From: Dendrolimus kikuchii
Taxonomy: Eukaryota > Arthropoda > Insecta > Lepidoptera > Lasiocampidae
Length of the DNA: 64,000 bases
Direction of reading: 5' to 3'
NCBI GenBank assembly: GCA_019925095.2
Contig: CM034401.1
Span: forward strand, 19,596,838-19,660,837
Shown piece by piece: positions 45,965 to 57,145 of the stretch (position 1 is its first letter; each line of letters opens with the position of its first letter). A program made the position numbers and the translations under genes. Under the pieces are notes generated by a model. It searched no databases and had not been told where the DNA came from. It was given only the letters and a program-made list of their open reading frames with translations.

Positions 45965-46050
45965 TTTATTTTTCTGTCTGTAATTGTGACAGTTGTCAAT
46001 TTACTATCTCATAAAGTGGGGATTACTGGACTGCATGTCTCCTATTATAT

Positions 46051-46094
46051 TAATGTACACTGTGACTGCATGCTTGCAGTCAGAGTGTACATTA
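46051..46094. other. Long near-perfect hairpin
   Basis: Arms 46051-46070 and 46075-46094 pair over 20 bp with one mismatch around a 4-nt loop (TGCT). About four more pairs are possible outside after one mismatch. Confidence 0.7.
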
Positions 46095-46576
46095 TTATAG
46101 TTGATGTCAGACTCACACACTATCGCAATGTGTATGTACGTAGTCTTTGTGAATTGCAAGAACTATCAAGGTTAATTCCCCATATGCCTATGCACTGACA
46201 AAGTTTTCATTCCTCAGTTGTATTAACTACGACCCTTTTTATAGTTCCTTTGGATATTGTTACATCATTCTATAGAAGATTAACAGTTTGAGTTACTGTA
46301 GTGTATAATGAAAATAATTCGTAAGTGATGTTTAAGACAGGTGAACATGGGAACAACGACAATGGTTAACAATAAGTAAAGTGCCCAATGGACACATTCT
46401 TAAATATAATTTATTTTTTAGAATATTAGATCAAAATTAAATTCCTTATTAGATTAGATTGTAATGTTTATTAAATCATTAGACAGAAACTAACACGTTA
46501 AAAAATTATATAGCAGCACATAGAATAAATCTTCCAATTAGATTTTATCCATATAGATACAAAATTTTATTAGGAA
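46095..46576. other. No gene seen
   Basis: AT-rich, nothing recognised. Confidence 0.4.
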
Positions 46577-46897
46577 CTAGCGGTTTCGGCATATGTTGTC
46601 CTGTACCGAAAAAAATAAAAATCTAGAACCCGATTTCAGCGCCACCTACTGGGTCTAATTGTGTATCTAAACCACCCCGAGACCCACTCAAACACAAATA
46701 AAATTTCATCAAAATCGTAGAACCCGGTGGTTGGCGCTGCGCCAAGTATTTTGTTTATATTGATGGGTTAAATTATTGAAGTTTTAGTAGGGATTCCTAA
46801 TTTTTATATAGCCTATATTAATTAGGGATAATGTAGCATTCGAATTGTGAAATAATTATTGAAATCGGTTCAGTAGTTTTTGAGTTTATTCGTTATA

Positions 46898-47303
46898 CAT
46901 ACATAACTTCACGCCAGTTCCCTTGCGGGGTAGGCACGAACAACAGAGCGCCATTTAGGCTTATTCTTACATACATCACTTGCTTCTTTGACATTCATAA
47001 CTCTTGTCATGTACGCTCGTCTGTTCTTAAGGCTCCTGACATCACCTTCTGCTAGTACACGATCAATTTGATCATGGAAGGTGTGTCGTGGCCTTCCACG
47101 ACTTCTGCATCCATCCACTTTAGCATTGTATATCTGTTTAGTCCTTCTTTCATCATGCATTCTTTCCACATGCCCGAACCACCTTTATATAATTATTAAA
47201 ATCGCCTGCATTTGTAGGTATTTTTGGTGGATTGATTTATAGATTTCAAGTTGTTGGTATTATTATTGTGGTTACATATGTCTTTATGAATTTTAATATT
47301 TTT
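46898..47303 (-). mobile_element. RTE-like LINE copy h with foreign 5' segment
   Basis: TTTATTCGTTATA flanks the whole insert (46885-46897 and 47304-47316). From the tail, 46898-47183 is the family 3' end up to the RWFGHVERM codons. The remaining 47184-47303 is not LINE sequence but matches 47669-47794. One insertion event therefore carries two joined sequences. Confidence 0.85.
47184..47303 (+). repeat. 120-bp segment duplicated at 47669-47794
   Basis: Both copies begin TTTATATAATTATT, share ATTTGTAGGTATTT and GTTGTTGGTATTATTATTGT, and end near CTTTATGAAT. They are direct repeats about 485 bp apart, with several substitutions and a 6-bp length difference. Confidence 0.85.
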
Positions 47304-47668
47304 TTTATTCGTTATAAACATACAAAAATCTTTCCTCTTCATAATATTAGTATAGTATAGATATGCTCGTGACATCGAGCATCGACGGACGGAGAGACCA
47401 GACAATTTTATAAGGTTTCGGTTTATTCCAGAGGCTACAGTATCCTAAAAACTTGCAGTTGATATTTGTTCAAATCAAACGCGAGACACCACATTAAAAT
47501 TCAAAGCTACAGGTTTGTCATCCGTGTTACAGATTTGCACATAAATATATTAGCATTCAATCTTTGGTCTCCTTTTTATTATTTTAAAAGAATTTAATGC
47601 TTACTATGAATACTGGTTATAAATTATAGATGATAATGCCAAAAAGTCTCCGAATCATCGACTATGAA

Positions 47669-47794
47669 TTTATATAATTATTGAAATCGTCTGCATTTGT
47701 AGGTATTTCTATTTTTGCTGGATTGATTTATAGATTTCTAGTTGTTGGTATTATTATTGTGGTTACATATGTCTTTATGAATGTTTAAATATCT
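47669..47794 (+). repeat. Second copy of the 120-bp segment
   Basis: Direct repeat of 47184-47303, not linked to any LINE sequence, so it is the likelier source copy. A hydrophobic frame just downstream (47893-48105) has no ATG and is not called. Confidence 0.8.
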
Positions 47795-48359
47795 AATAAA
47801 ATGTGCATATTGGATATTGTCTTTGATGATAGTAATAAAATTAAGTGTTTTGTCATGTCAATTCATCTAGGTGACTATCAAAAAAGTAGATTTTGAAAGA
47901 CCATTTTATTAGACTGCTATGTTATGCTATTATTTTATTTGTAATCTTATCTACACTATGTTTATTATATTTACTGTTGTTTTTGATTACATTTTTCATT
48001 CTACGTCTAAGGATTCAACCATTGTACTTAAGCCGGATTTACGAAATAGGCCTTAATGATGAAAGCACAAAAGAATGGAAACATGAATTTAAAAGTTTAA
48101 AATAGATAGATAACTCTTTATTCTACAACATTATAGAAAAATTTAAAGACTGGTAGTAATATTCTTTTCTACTATATTCTAACATCTACTACGTGTTTCT
48201 AGATGATGAAGATGGTTCATTATATATTGGAGAAATTGCTTCCGATATCTACAGCGTTAATGTTTGGTGCCGTTCTTGTTTTTGCTGTCGTGCCACAACA
48301 ACCTATATTACTTTAAAATTGCACTGACACGACTGACATGACTTTATTTTTGTTCCCAG
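47795..48359. other. Region before the dachsous exon
   Basis: AT-rich, presumably intron of dachsous, ending in the acceptor TTTTTGTTCCCAG at 48347-48359. Confidence 0.5.
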
Positions 48360-48404
48360 GTGTGCCAGTGATAATGTGTGAGCGGTGATTAGGACCACAG
48401 CGCG

Positions 48405-50108
48405 ATGCTGCGCATTATACTCTGCTTTATGTTCGCCGCGGCCGTCGGCGAACACGTCCGCGAATTCTTAGTACGAGAAAACGCAAGGGCAGATACGCTA
48501 GTCGGCCATTTGGGTGACGAACTCCCTGATGCTGCACCTCCATACACCATCGTCCCAGTGCCGGGTAGTGCAGTCAATGATGATTTGAGAATAGATCCAC
48601 ATACTGGGGAAATCAGAACCAAATTACCTCTCGATAGAGAAAATAGAGACCATTACGCTCTAGTTGCTATACCTGCAAGTGGGGATAATATCAGAGTCGT
48701 TGTTCGAGTATCGGACGAAAACGACAATGCTCCAACTTTTCCTACTCCTATTATGAATGTTGAATTTTCTGAGAATACCCCCAGAGATGTCAAAAGAAAA
48801 CTTAATCCCGCAAAGGATCAAGATCTTGGCGTGTTTAATACGCAAAGATATAATATAGTGTCTGGTAATACTGATAATGCCTTTAGGTTATCATCTCACA
48901 GAGAAAGAGATGGGGTATTATATTTAGATTTACAAATTAATGGTTTTCTCGATAGAGAAACGACTGCACATTACCAGTTAGTTATAGAGGCTTTGGATGG
49001 CGGAACCCCACCTTTGAGGGGTACCATGACTGTAAATATTACTATTTTAGATGTAAATGACAACCCACCGGTATTTGCCGAAAGTGTATATTCTGCAACA
49101 ATCCCTGAAAACGCCACAGTAGGTACAACTGTTCTTAAAGTATTTGCTACTGATTTAGATGCCGGTGAAAACGGGCTTATTGAATATTCTATAAATCGAA
49201 GACAGAGTGATAAAGAAAATATGTTTAGGATAGACTCTGAAAGTGGTGAAATAACTGTAAATAAAGCTTTAGATTTTGAAACTAAGGAACTACATGAATT
49301 AGTTGTAGTAGCCAGAGACAAAGGTGCTCAACCTTTAGAAACAACCACATTTGTTTCGATCAAAGTTACTGATGTAAATGATAATCAACCTACAATAGAC
49401 GTAATCTTCTTAAGTGACGACGCCACACCAAAAATATCCGAATCAGCACAGCTAGATGAATTTGTCGCTAGAATATCTGTACATGATCCAGATTCAAAAA
49501 CGGAATATGCGAATGTAAATGTAACGTTGAGTGGTGGTGATGGACATTTTGATTTGCGAACTCATGATAATATAATTTACTTAGTTGTCGTGGCATTACC
49601 CTTGGATCGGGAATCTCGATCTACTTACACTCTTAACGTAGTAGCTACAGATAAGGGATCTCCTCCTTTACATGCGTCTCGAATCATATCCCTTCGAGTA
49701 ACAGATATTAATGATAATGCTCCAGTGTTTCTCGAAAGTGAATATAAAGCGAGTGTACCCGAAGCAGCGTCGTCTGGTACGCCCGTGATACAAGTGTCTG
49801 CTAGTGATGTAGATGAGGGTGAAAATTCTGAGATTCGATATTCATTATTACCAACATCTCAATCAGATTGGTTCGCTATAGATGAGCGTTCAGGTTTAGT
49901 TACGACGAAAGCCAAAGTGGATTGTGAAACGAATCCAATGCCGAAGTTAACAGTGGTTGCAAGTGACCGTGGCACACCTCCTTTGTCTTCGACGGCTACG
50001 TTGGTTGTGACAGTGTTAGATGTGAATGATAATGAGCCGATCTTCGACCAGTCTTTCTACAACGTCACCGTGTCGGAGAACGAAGCTGTAGGCAGCTGTA
50101 TTTTAAAG
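48405..50108 (+). CDS. ds: Dachsous cadherin, first coding exon (partial gene)
   Basis: This exon encodes the N-terminal 568 residues of Dachsous, the giant atypical cadherin that binds Fat on neighbouring cells to control planar polarity and Hippo-dependent growth. A signal peptide (MLRIILCFMFAAAVG) precedes five complete cadherin repeats and the start of a sixth. Each ends with the Ca-binding signature: DENDNAP (104-110), DVNDNPP (216-222), DVNDNQP (323-329), DINDNAP (434-440), DVNDNEP (539-545). DRE/DXE motifs such as LDRENR and FLDRET are in place. Stretches such as NTQRYNIVSG and ISVHDPDSKTEYANVNVTL are nearly as in the fly protein as I recall it. The exon begins after an acceptor at 48359, giving 45 bp of 5' UTR before the ATG (G at -3), and ends at AAG|GTAAGT (50108/50109), phase 0. 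The rest, including many cadherin repeats, membrane segment and cytoplasmic tail, lies outside the window. Confidence 0.97.
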
Positions 50109-51650
50109 GTAAGTCTTTTTATATGACAGATACACTGAAGGAGTATTATATAGTGCTTGCCATTCCTGGTTTTATAAATTAATTATATAAGCAAACTCCC
50201 GGCTCAAAAATCAGAGCTTAATTTGTTGATACTGAAAGAAGATAGTAAACTGGAGGAACGATGAAACTGAAATTTTTTTGCAAAATTTGAAAATACAAAA
50301 CTCAATGTACAAAGTTTTATAAAAAAGTTTTATAAAATATTTTTCATTAGCGTTGCAATCCAACTAAGCAACGTGTTCAGTTTTTTGGGAATGTTCTCAG
50401 TTGAGGCATACTATTTTATTTCTTAGACTTAATTTATTTTAGGAAGTACTTTTAGATACTTATACAAAGTGATTAATTACAATTTTTAAAAATCATGATG
50501 ATCATAGAAAGCAATATTGTTAATTACATTGATATTTTTATTAAGTTCTTATTATAATCTTCTCTTCGCTACCAACAGTAAAGTATTAACACACGTAATT
50601 AAGTAGAATGAGAAATTGCGTTTTCTACTATTTAATGTTATCAACTAATCAACTGGCTGATTGATCAGGAGAGGCATTAAAATTCGTTCTGTCTAATCCT
50701 TCTGCAGAAATATTTTTTTCACTATGGCTCCATATGAGTATACCGTAGATAGTTTGACAAATACGAATTCTTTTAAAATATTCATATCACTTTTGTCTGC
50801 CTCTGTATATCGTAGGCATTTTCCCCAAAAACTACTGGGTCTATATTACTGAAATTTAACAATAGGATTTAAGAGTAGCATTGTATTTTATAAACGTTAG
50901 GTAGGTTTTTACAGTGATATTGATGTTTATTTTTGCCATTAATTTACATCTATCTGCTAAAACATTACGATAGAAATAATTTTAATTACTTTACAAACAA
51001 TAAATAATGCGGTATTTGATTCTATTTATTTTTAATTACTTATGACGTCATGAGTAGTACTGGAAGTGTATTCGATGTCTCGTGTTCTTCTCGTCTCGAT
51101 TTCATTGATTCACTCAACATGTGTTTAAACGTTTAATGCAATTTACACTTAATTATTAAAAAAAATGTAATCAATAAATTAATTTAATAGTTCAACTCAC
51201 CCAACCATAATGTACAATAAAGAGAAAAAATTGAGAACATTTCTTAGCCGAATGTGCCCCCCAAAATACAGGTCTGGCCTAGTTTGGGGGGAAACTGTCA
51301 CTTATAATCTCAAATAATGTACCTACCATAAATGTATTGTATATTGTAAACATATAAATAAAATAAAATATAATGATTAATTTGTTGGTAAATGTTTAGT
51401 TGCCGTCAACTATTGATATCTGCAACACTAAAGGACGCGATGCGTTGCCTACCTCGTTAAGACCCTAAATATTTGTTTACGCCTTTTTTGAAGAGTCCCA
51501 TATTCTAGCGCTCTGGGAACTAAAGAGTAGAAAATTATGACAAGTTGGACATGATAAAGTTTAAAAATGGTTTCAGACGAAAATATAATGTAGTAATATA
51601 AATAGGATAAAGTAATGTAATATAACCTCCATATATTAAGGCTTGTAATT
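50109..51650 (+). other. Start of the dachsous intron
   Basis: GTAAGTC donor at 50109. No exon, ORF or named repeat was seen apart from a short Helitron-like phrase near 50800-50860 and a TGACGTCA at 51043-51050. Confidence 0.6.
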
Positions 51651-51651
51651 A

Positions 51652-51660
51652 GATATATAT

Positions 51661-51711
<51 letters not shown>

Positions 51712-51763
51712 CTTATATATATATATATAGTTATATATATATATACTTATATATATATATATA

Positions 51764-51858
<95 letters not shown>
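51652..51858. repeat. Long TA microsatellite
   Basis: About 200 bp of TA with a few AGT, CT or AAT interruptions in the first half; the last 100 bp or so are uninterrupted. Confidence 0.95.
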
Positions 51859-51861
<3 letters not shown>

Positions 51862-51984
51862 ATTTTTATGACTCCTCGTTTGTAAATCTTACTAAAATAA
51901 ATAAATAATGTTCGTTTTTGAGATTTAACCAATATGGGTTATTTTGAATATTTTTTAAATCCATGCTGTTTTTAGGGTATTGTA

Positions 51985-52434
51985 ACCATATTTCAAAAAC
52001 AGTAGACATTCCTCCCCCCAACGGAATCCGTCACTGTGCATGGATCGACACGCATTGAACCATAATGCAAAAACAGTAGACATTCCCCACCCTAGCCGAA
52101 TCCGTCACTGTGTATGGATCGACACGCATTGAACCATATTGCAAAAACAGTAGACATTCCCCACCCCAACGGAATCCATCATTGTGCATGGACCGACACG
52201 CATCGAACCATATTGCAAAAACAGTAGATATTCGTCACCCCAACGGAATCCATCACTGTGCATGGACCGACACGCATCGAACCATATTGCAAAAACAGTA
52301 GACATTCCCCACCCCAACGGAATCCATCATTGTGCATGGACCGACACGCATCGAACCATATTGCAAAAACAGTAGACATTCGTCACCCCAACGGAATCCA
52401 TCACTGTGCATGGACCGAGATGCATTGACCAATT
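51985..52434. repeat. 74-bp minisatellite, about six units
   Basis: AGTAGA landmarks at 52001, 52075, 52149, 52223, 52297 and 52371 give an exact 74-bp period. Units 3 and 5 are identical by eye and carry CATTCCCCAC; units 4 and 6 carry ATTCGTCAC, so the latest units form a 148-bp dimer. The period is not a multiple of three, so open frames through it on both strands are artefacts of repetition. Confidence 0.95.
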
Positions 52435-52706
52435 TTTATATCCACCAAAAATAGAAAAACAATCTACTGAGCTTAACATTAAGCATTAAAAGTTTGAAGT
52501 AGTAAAAGTATGATAACTTGCTCCGTGAAATTGCAATCAAGTACATCACGAACGCTTTCTCAAAGCGAAAGTTGGATTTGGCGCAATTTACAGTCTATTA
52601 TATTGCCACCGTTGGAACGACATCTGGTGTCATCTATTATAAGCTAATCAACATATCTTTGTTGATTTATAAAATAGGCAATATATATATTCTTTACGTG
52701 AGTAGG

Positions 52707-53020
52707 TTTTTTTTTTATTGCAGGAGTTCAGCAGACAGGCAGCCGGCCCACTTGATGGAAAGCGGTTACCATCGCCTATGGACATTTGCAACACCAAAGG
52801 TGCTACAAATGCGCTGCTGCTCTCTTAAAGGAGACTGGAACCTGGTCACTAATGCCGGAACACAACACAAGGTTGTTATGGCGGCTAACTCTAGACCAGG
52901 GGTGGTCGCCATCCAGTCGAGCAAATACCCTACCACCTGGCTGTGAGTTGTTTAGTCGCCTCTTACGACAGGCCGCCAGGCCGGAGGAAATTGTATTCTT
53001 TCTCCGTTCCTGCACGGATA
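52707..53020 (-). mobile_element. Retroposon copy 7, nearly full length
   Basis: Minus-sense from TATCCGTGCAGGAACGGAG (53020 side) to CTCCTGCAATAAAAAAAAAA (52707 side). AGTAGG on both sides may be a short target duplication. It inserted next to another LINE fragment in the dachsous intron. Confidence 0.75.
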
Positions 53021-53580
53021 GTAGGTAGTTAGGTAGCGCTTTATTGCACACGAAAGCACAGACAAACAGAATTAGAAAAATACAAAAGATAATAAATACA
53101 AACATCGACCTTATCGCTAAAAAGCGATCTCTTCCAAGCAACCCTTGGCAGGAATTAATAAGTTTTTAAAACTGACGGTGGTGCAGTCTATAAATAATGA
53201 TGATAAATATACACAGTACATATAAATAGGTACAAGAACAATATAACTATATATATACACACATACGTATATGCACATGTATATAAACAATATACATACA
53301 AATATAATTATATAACACATTAGGAATTGCTATACACAATAGAAAAGTAATGCTTCTGAACTGATTCTAATGCGTTGTAAGGACTTGGCTTGTCTTATAG
53401 CAATAGGTAGCTCATTTCAGAGCCGTACGGCCTGGACGTTAAAAGAGTGATTATAAAAACAAGACGTGTGTACAGGTGTGTTTATTCTGTATTTAGTTGA
53501 GGGTCGAGGGGCGCCTACCTACTAGGATATGGGGTTTTAAAAAAAAAGATATTACTAAATTTCTTCGAGGCCTGGAGCGC
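53021..53580 (-). pseudogene. LINE C-terminus and 3' UTR
   Basis: The minus strand reads FNVQAVRL, a TGA where Trp is expected, then NELPIAIRQAKSLQRIRI and LLFYCV, stop: the WNELP tail of a jockey/CR1-type LINE. The 3' UTR follows (to 53021), with a small hairpin AGCGATAAGG preceded by ATCGCTTTTTAGCGAT. The reverse transcriptase is not present. Confidence 0.65.
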
Positions 53581-53581
53581 G

Positions 53582-53705
53582 TTGGTAACAACTCCGTGTT
53601 CCGGCATTAGTGGCCAAGTCCAGTCTCCCTTTATACAGTGCCAGCACATCGGTAGCACTTTTGGTGTTGCAAATGTTTATAGACGACAGAAAATACCTTC
53701 CATCA
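53582..53705 (+). mobile_element. Retroposon copy 8, decayed
   Basis: The phrases GTGTTCCGGCATTAGTGGCC, CAGTCTCCCTTTA and TTTTGGTGTTGCAAATG occur in the plus orientation of the family; ends are lost. Confidence 0.6.
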
Positions 53706-53862
53706 GTTGCGTCGTTAACCTGACTATATTCCAACCGTCTCTAGCAATATATATAATTCTATAAAAGTTTACTTTGAAAGTGATATGGTAATACGAAATA
53801 CTTTTTTTAGTTTTATGTGTAATACTGGCTGGTTATAACTAAGTCTTAAAATAAGTTTACTG

Positions 53863-53962
53863 AGGCCCGGTTCCTATATCTTACCAATCGTTCATTTGCC
53901 CTATTATCGGTTAAAATTTGACATAAACTCCATGCATTTAATGTCAAACTTTAACCGATGGC
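53863..53962 (+). repeat. Small MITE-like element with internal hairpin
   Basis: Arms 53906-53924 (ATCGGTTAAAATTTGACAT) and 53941-53959 are inverted repeats with one mismatch. The whole is similar to 42312-42400 in the opposite orientation. Confidence 0.6.
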
Positions 53963-54501
53963 CGAACTGGCCATAAGAAAACTAGCTGTGCTTTGAACTT
54001 TGTCTTCTAAACCCTAAAAGGTATCTGAATAAAAAATATACAAAAGTTTAAAATAAAATTGTTGCTTTGATCCCTAAAGTTTTTATCTAATTTCGTTCAG
54101 CTGTTTTGGAGCCTATTCCAAAGAAAACTCTCAACAGATTGACAAAAAATCTAAAGACGATCATTAATAATTACGAACAGAAGTTTTCATTTAAATTTTG
54201 GCATTTATTAAGAAACCATAGAAATGCACTTCAATTTTATTTAATTTTTGTAGGCTTTTGTTTGTTATTTTTGTTCAAATCAAATAATTTTTATTGCGAA
54301 CTAAGGGTTACGTGATTCCTTATAGGTACATAATTTATTTAAAACGTAACAATGTTTTCTTGTTCTTAACTCTCACTTAGATATTCTTGGACATTATGGT
54401 AGGACTTACCAACCACTCGAATAATTTTTGTTTAAATTTTTTCATATTGTAATTAAAATACCAAATTGAGCCTAGGTCACACCAATAAACAGTATTAATA
54501 C
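53963..54501. other. Intronic sequence, no gene
   Basis: No feature supported. Confidence 0.45.
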
Positions 54502-54510
54502 AGCTGGCAA

Positions 54511-54881
54511 TACCGAAGTAAGAAAGAGAGTTGGTCTGAAAGAGAGTGTCGGGATGAAGGTAAGGAAAGGAATGCTCCGGTGGTTCGGACATGTGGAAAG
54601 AATGCATGATGAAAGAATAACTAAACAGATATACAATGCAAAAGTGGATGGATGCAGAAGTCGTGGAAGGCCACGACACACCTTCCATGATCAAATTGAT
54701 CGTGTACTAGCAGAAGGTGATCTCAGGAGCCTTAAGAACAGACGAGCGTGCATGACAAGAGTTATGAATGTCAAAGAAGCAAGTGAGGTGTGTAAGAATA
54801 AGCCTAAATGGCGCTCTGTTGTTCGTGCCTACCCCGCAAGGGAACTGGCGTGAATTTATGTATGTATGTGTATATGTATAA
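54511..54881 (+). mobile_element. RTE-like LINE 3' end, copy i
   Basis: From NTEVRKRVGLKES codons to an interrupted ATGT tail, frame open to YPARELA. A 9-bp target duplication, AGCTGGCAA, lies at 54502-54510 and 54882-54890. It sits in the dachsous intron, in the gene's sense direction. Confidence 0.92.
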
Positions 54882-54890
54882 AGCTGGCAA

Positions 54891-57034
54891 CATTGCCTCT
54901 TTGGTTTTAATTTTTTTAGCTATTATTATTCAAAATAAAAAAATATCGATATAGTATATTAGGCATCAGATACTCTGCTTGATTACCGTGAAACACGAAA
55001 TCACTTAACAAGAGTTTCTCAAAAGGTGCTGGTACATACAATTTGGCGTGTCTCTAGGTAATTTTACGTGGCTTTTATTCAATTGCTATTGTTCCTAACT
55101 TTAATGCCATAGTGCTAGTGAAATGCCAGACAAGCCTGTTCACAACGTGTGATCTCTTTATTTAGGTACTGTAAATGTCAATACCCTTCTATCTTGATTT
55201 TGTTTTAATCTATTATCGTGTACTACACGACAATAAAATGAAGATGTCAGTGTTCATCCTTGTTTACATAAACAAAACTGTTAAGGCTTAAATCAATTCC
55301 ATTCGCTCTTCAAAAAATTACGTTTACGTTTATTAAAGTATTTTTACAGTAGTTATTAACATTTTATGACATAAATGGAACCGTTAACTATGGCACCCAC
55401 TAAAAAATAAAATTCTGGACAATGGACATTGAATTCAAACTGCTTTATTTTTAATAATTAATTAATAGCATCAATTATTATATCAATGTAGACGTTGTTA
55501 AAGTCTTCTATATTCTTATTCTATAGTCACTATATTCTGTTCAATATTTTCTTTAAAAGAGAATGTAAACACAATTATTATAATACTTTAAGTGACTATA
55601 CTAAATTTATGGCTGAAAGTACATAGAAGGCATAAAATATAATAATAGTAGTACGACTGAAAGATCACGCGGTTTTAGAGAATATGCAGATGGCCGCCAT
55701 GTTTTTTTGATATATTTTTCGATAATTATGCTTTATACTAGCTTTGTTGCAGTTTTGCCTGCTTGAACTTCCGTTTTATATTTCGCGAGTATCATAATAT
55801 TTTTTGATGTAAACAAAGCAAATCCAAACTTGTGATAATACAACAAAGAAAATTATAAATATCACGATGAAAAAGAAAACCACGTTTTAAGCGCGCAAAG
55901 CGCTCGAAACGTATGTATTAGTCGCAAAAACTTAAGAAAATACTATTATGATGCCACCTTACCATGCTAGAAGATTAAAAGTCAGTTCTAAGAAGATTAG
56001 TATACCCACTGTTGTATGTGCATACAAATATTCATAATTAAATCATGATAAATCAACTTTATTAAATATAAGAAATATTAAAACAAGAGAAATGAATATT
56101 AAAATAAGATAACGAACATACGAGTGAGACCTCCATTGTGAATTAACAGTCTTTAGCGTAGCGACACCACAACAACGTTTAGAGATTTCAGTTTCCATTA
56201 TATTACGAACACTTGACGTCTGTAGTAACTTGTTCCATCCATCCATGTCTTGTTCGTATGGCTTGTAACTACTAGTAAAGTTTAGTGTGTTATTTGTTAA
56301 AACCAGTAAAATGAAACGCGATATCTAAAAGGTTTACGACTACTTTACAAGAGATTTTATAATAAGGTTTCTATAAAATTTATTTACGGTCGTGGCATTA
56401 AAGTATGTCATCTGATTGTATCTTCTAACATAATAAGAACGGTGTGTTTCGCAATATGAAATACTTTAAAACCTATTTTTCTACAGAGGTAGGCAGCGAT
56501 TGTGCAACATTCATCATTTAATTTTATTCAAAAAAGTAAATTTGAATCCTTGCAAAGGATATTCATCTTTGTCTATGGCATCTATTGTTATAAAAACAAC
56601 ATACTGATGGTGAAGGAAGTAGGATGCTGATATGTACCTGAGAAGCGGTTTGTTACTGCCAAATGAATATTTTACAAAAGAGCCGGTTGTAGGTAATTTG
56701 AAAGCAACCTGCGTTCCTTCTGCGTACAGCAGAGCTGTGGAATGCGCTACCAGAGAGTCTGTGTATCCCAAAATATGTATTTGCTAGGTAAGCGTGCTCC
56801 ATCTTTGACCGCATCATCGTCTGATATTTGGCGTGGTCGTGGTCAAACGTGAACCTATTTATTATAAAAACCTATGAGTTCAGCACCAGGACACGCTGTA
56901 TACGTAGTGTAAGACACCCTCCACTGACGACCAGTTAAGCTAATACGCGTTGGATGAACAAAGCGGAGGATTGAGACATAGGGCGCAAACCTCGGGGTGG
57001 ATTACGATTTCAAGTATATAGGTTGCTATAAAAT
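54891..57034. other. Intronic sequence
   Basis: No gene. A partial copy of the family of 10827-11272 (GTTTTAAGCGCG ... GTCGCAAAAACTTAAG) lies at 55868-55950. A LINE-like remnant is possible around 56690-56760, but I could not settle its frame. Confidence 0.45.
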
Positions 57035-57145
57035 TAACTTTATAACACATTTGCTGAAAAATGCATTTACGAAAGCTCGAAAGTTAAAATTATGCACCAT
57101 ACAACGGAACGTGCGTTAAAATAGGTACTAAGTGAATAAAAATAT
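57035..57145 (+). repeat. Dispersed repeat, copy 2 of 2
   Basis: Partner of 901-1035; see the shared blocks listed there. Confidence 0.5.

Larger units (their letters stand above)
46577..47361 (-). mobile_element. Helitron-like element hosting an RTE insertion
   Basis: On the minus strand it begins TCTATACTATACTAATATTA after A (47362) and ends with CGAAACCGCTAG (46577). The middle contains phrases shared with other copies (CCGATTTCAATAATTATTTC). The RTE-like copy h interrupts it between 46897 and 47304. Confidence 0.7.

Noticed and set aside
47893..48105. Hydrophobic frame resembling a small membrane protein with a charged tail
   Set aside because: There is no in-frame ATG, and a weak AG before it is not a convincing acceptor. 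AT-rich DNA often encodes Leu/Ile/Phe-rich peptides by chance.
48389..49321. Minus-strand frames over the dachsous exon
   Set aside because: They are complements of a long, conserved plus-strand coding exon with clear cadherin motifs.
52105..52379. Overlapping 63-72 codon frames on both strands with repeated protein motifs
   Set aside because: They arise because a stop-free frame recurs in the 74-bp satellite; the period is not a multiple of three and there is no gene signal.
51985..52434. CRISPR-like regular array
   Set aside because: Units are contiguous with no unique spacers, and this is animal nuclear DNA; it is a minisatellite.
56514..56771. 85-codon minus-strand frame, possibly LINE-derived
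   Set aside because: I could not find a consistent LINE motif on either strand; left unassigned.
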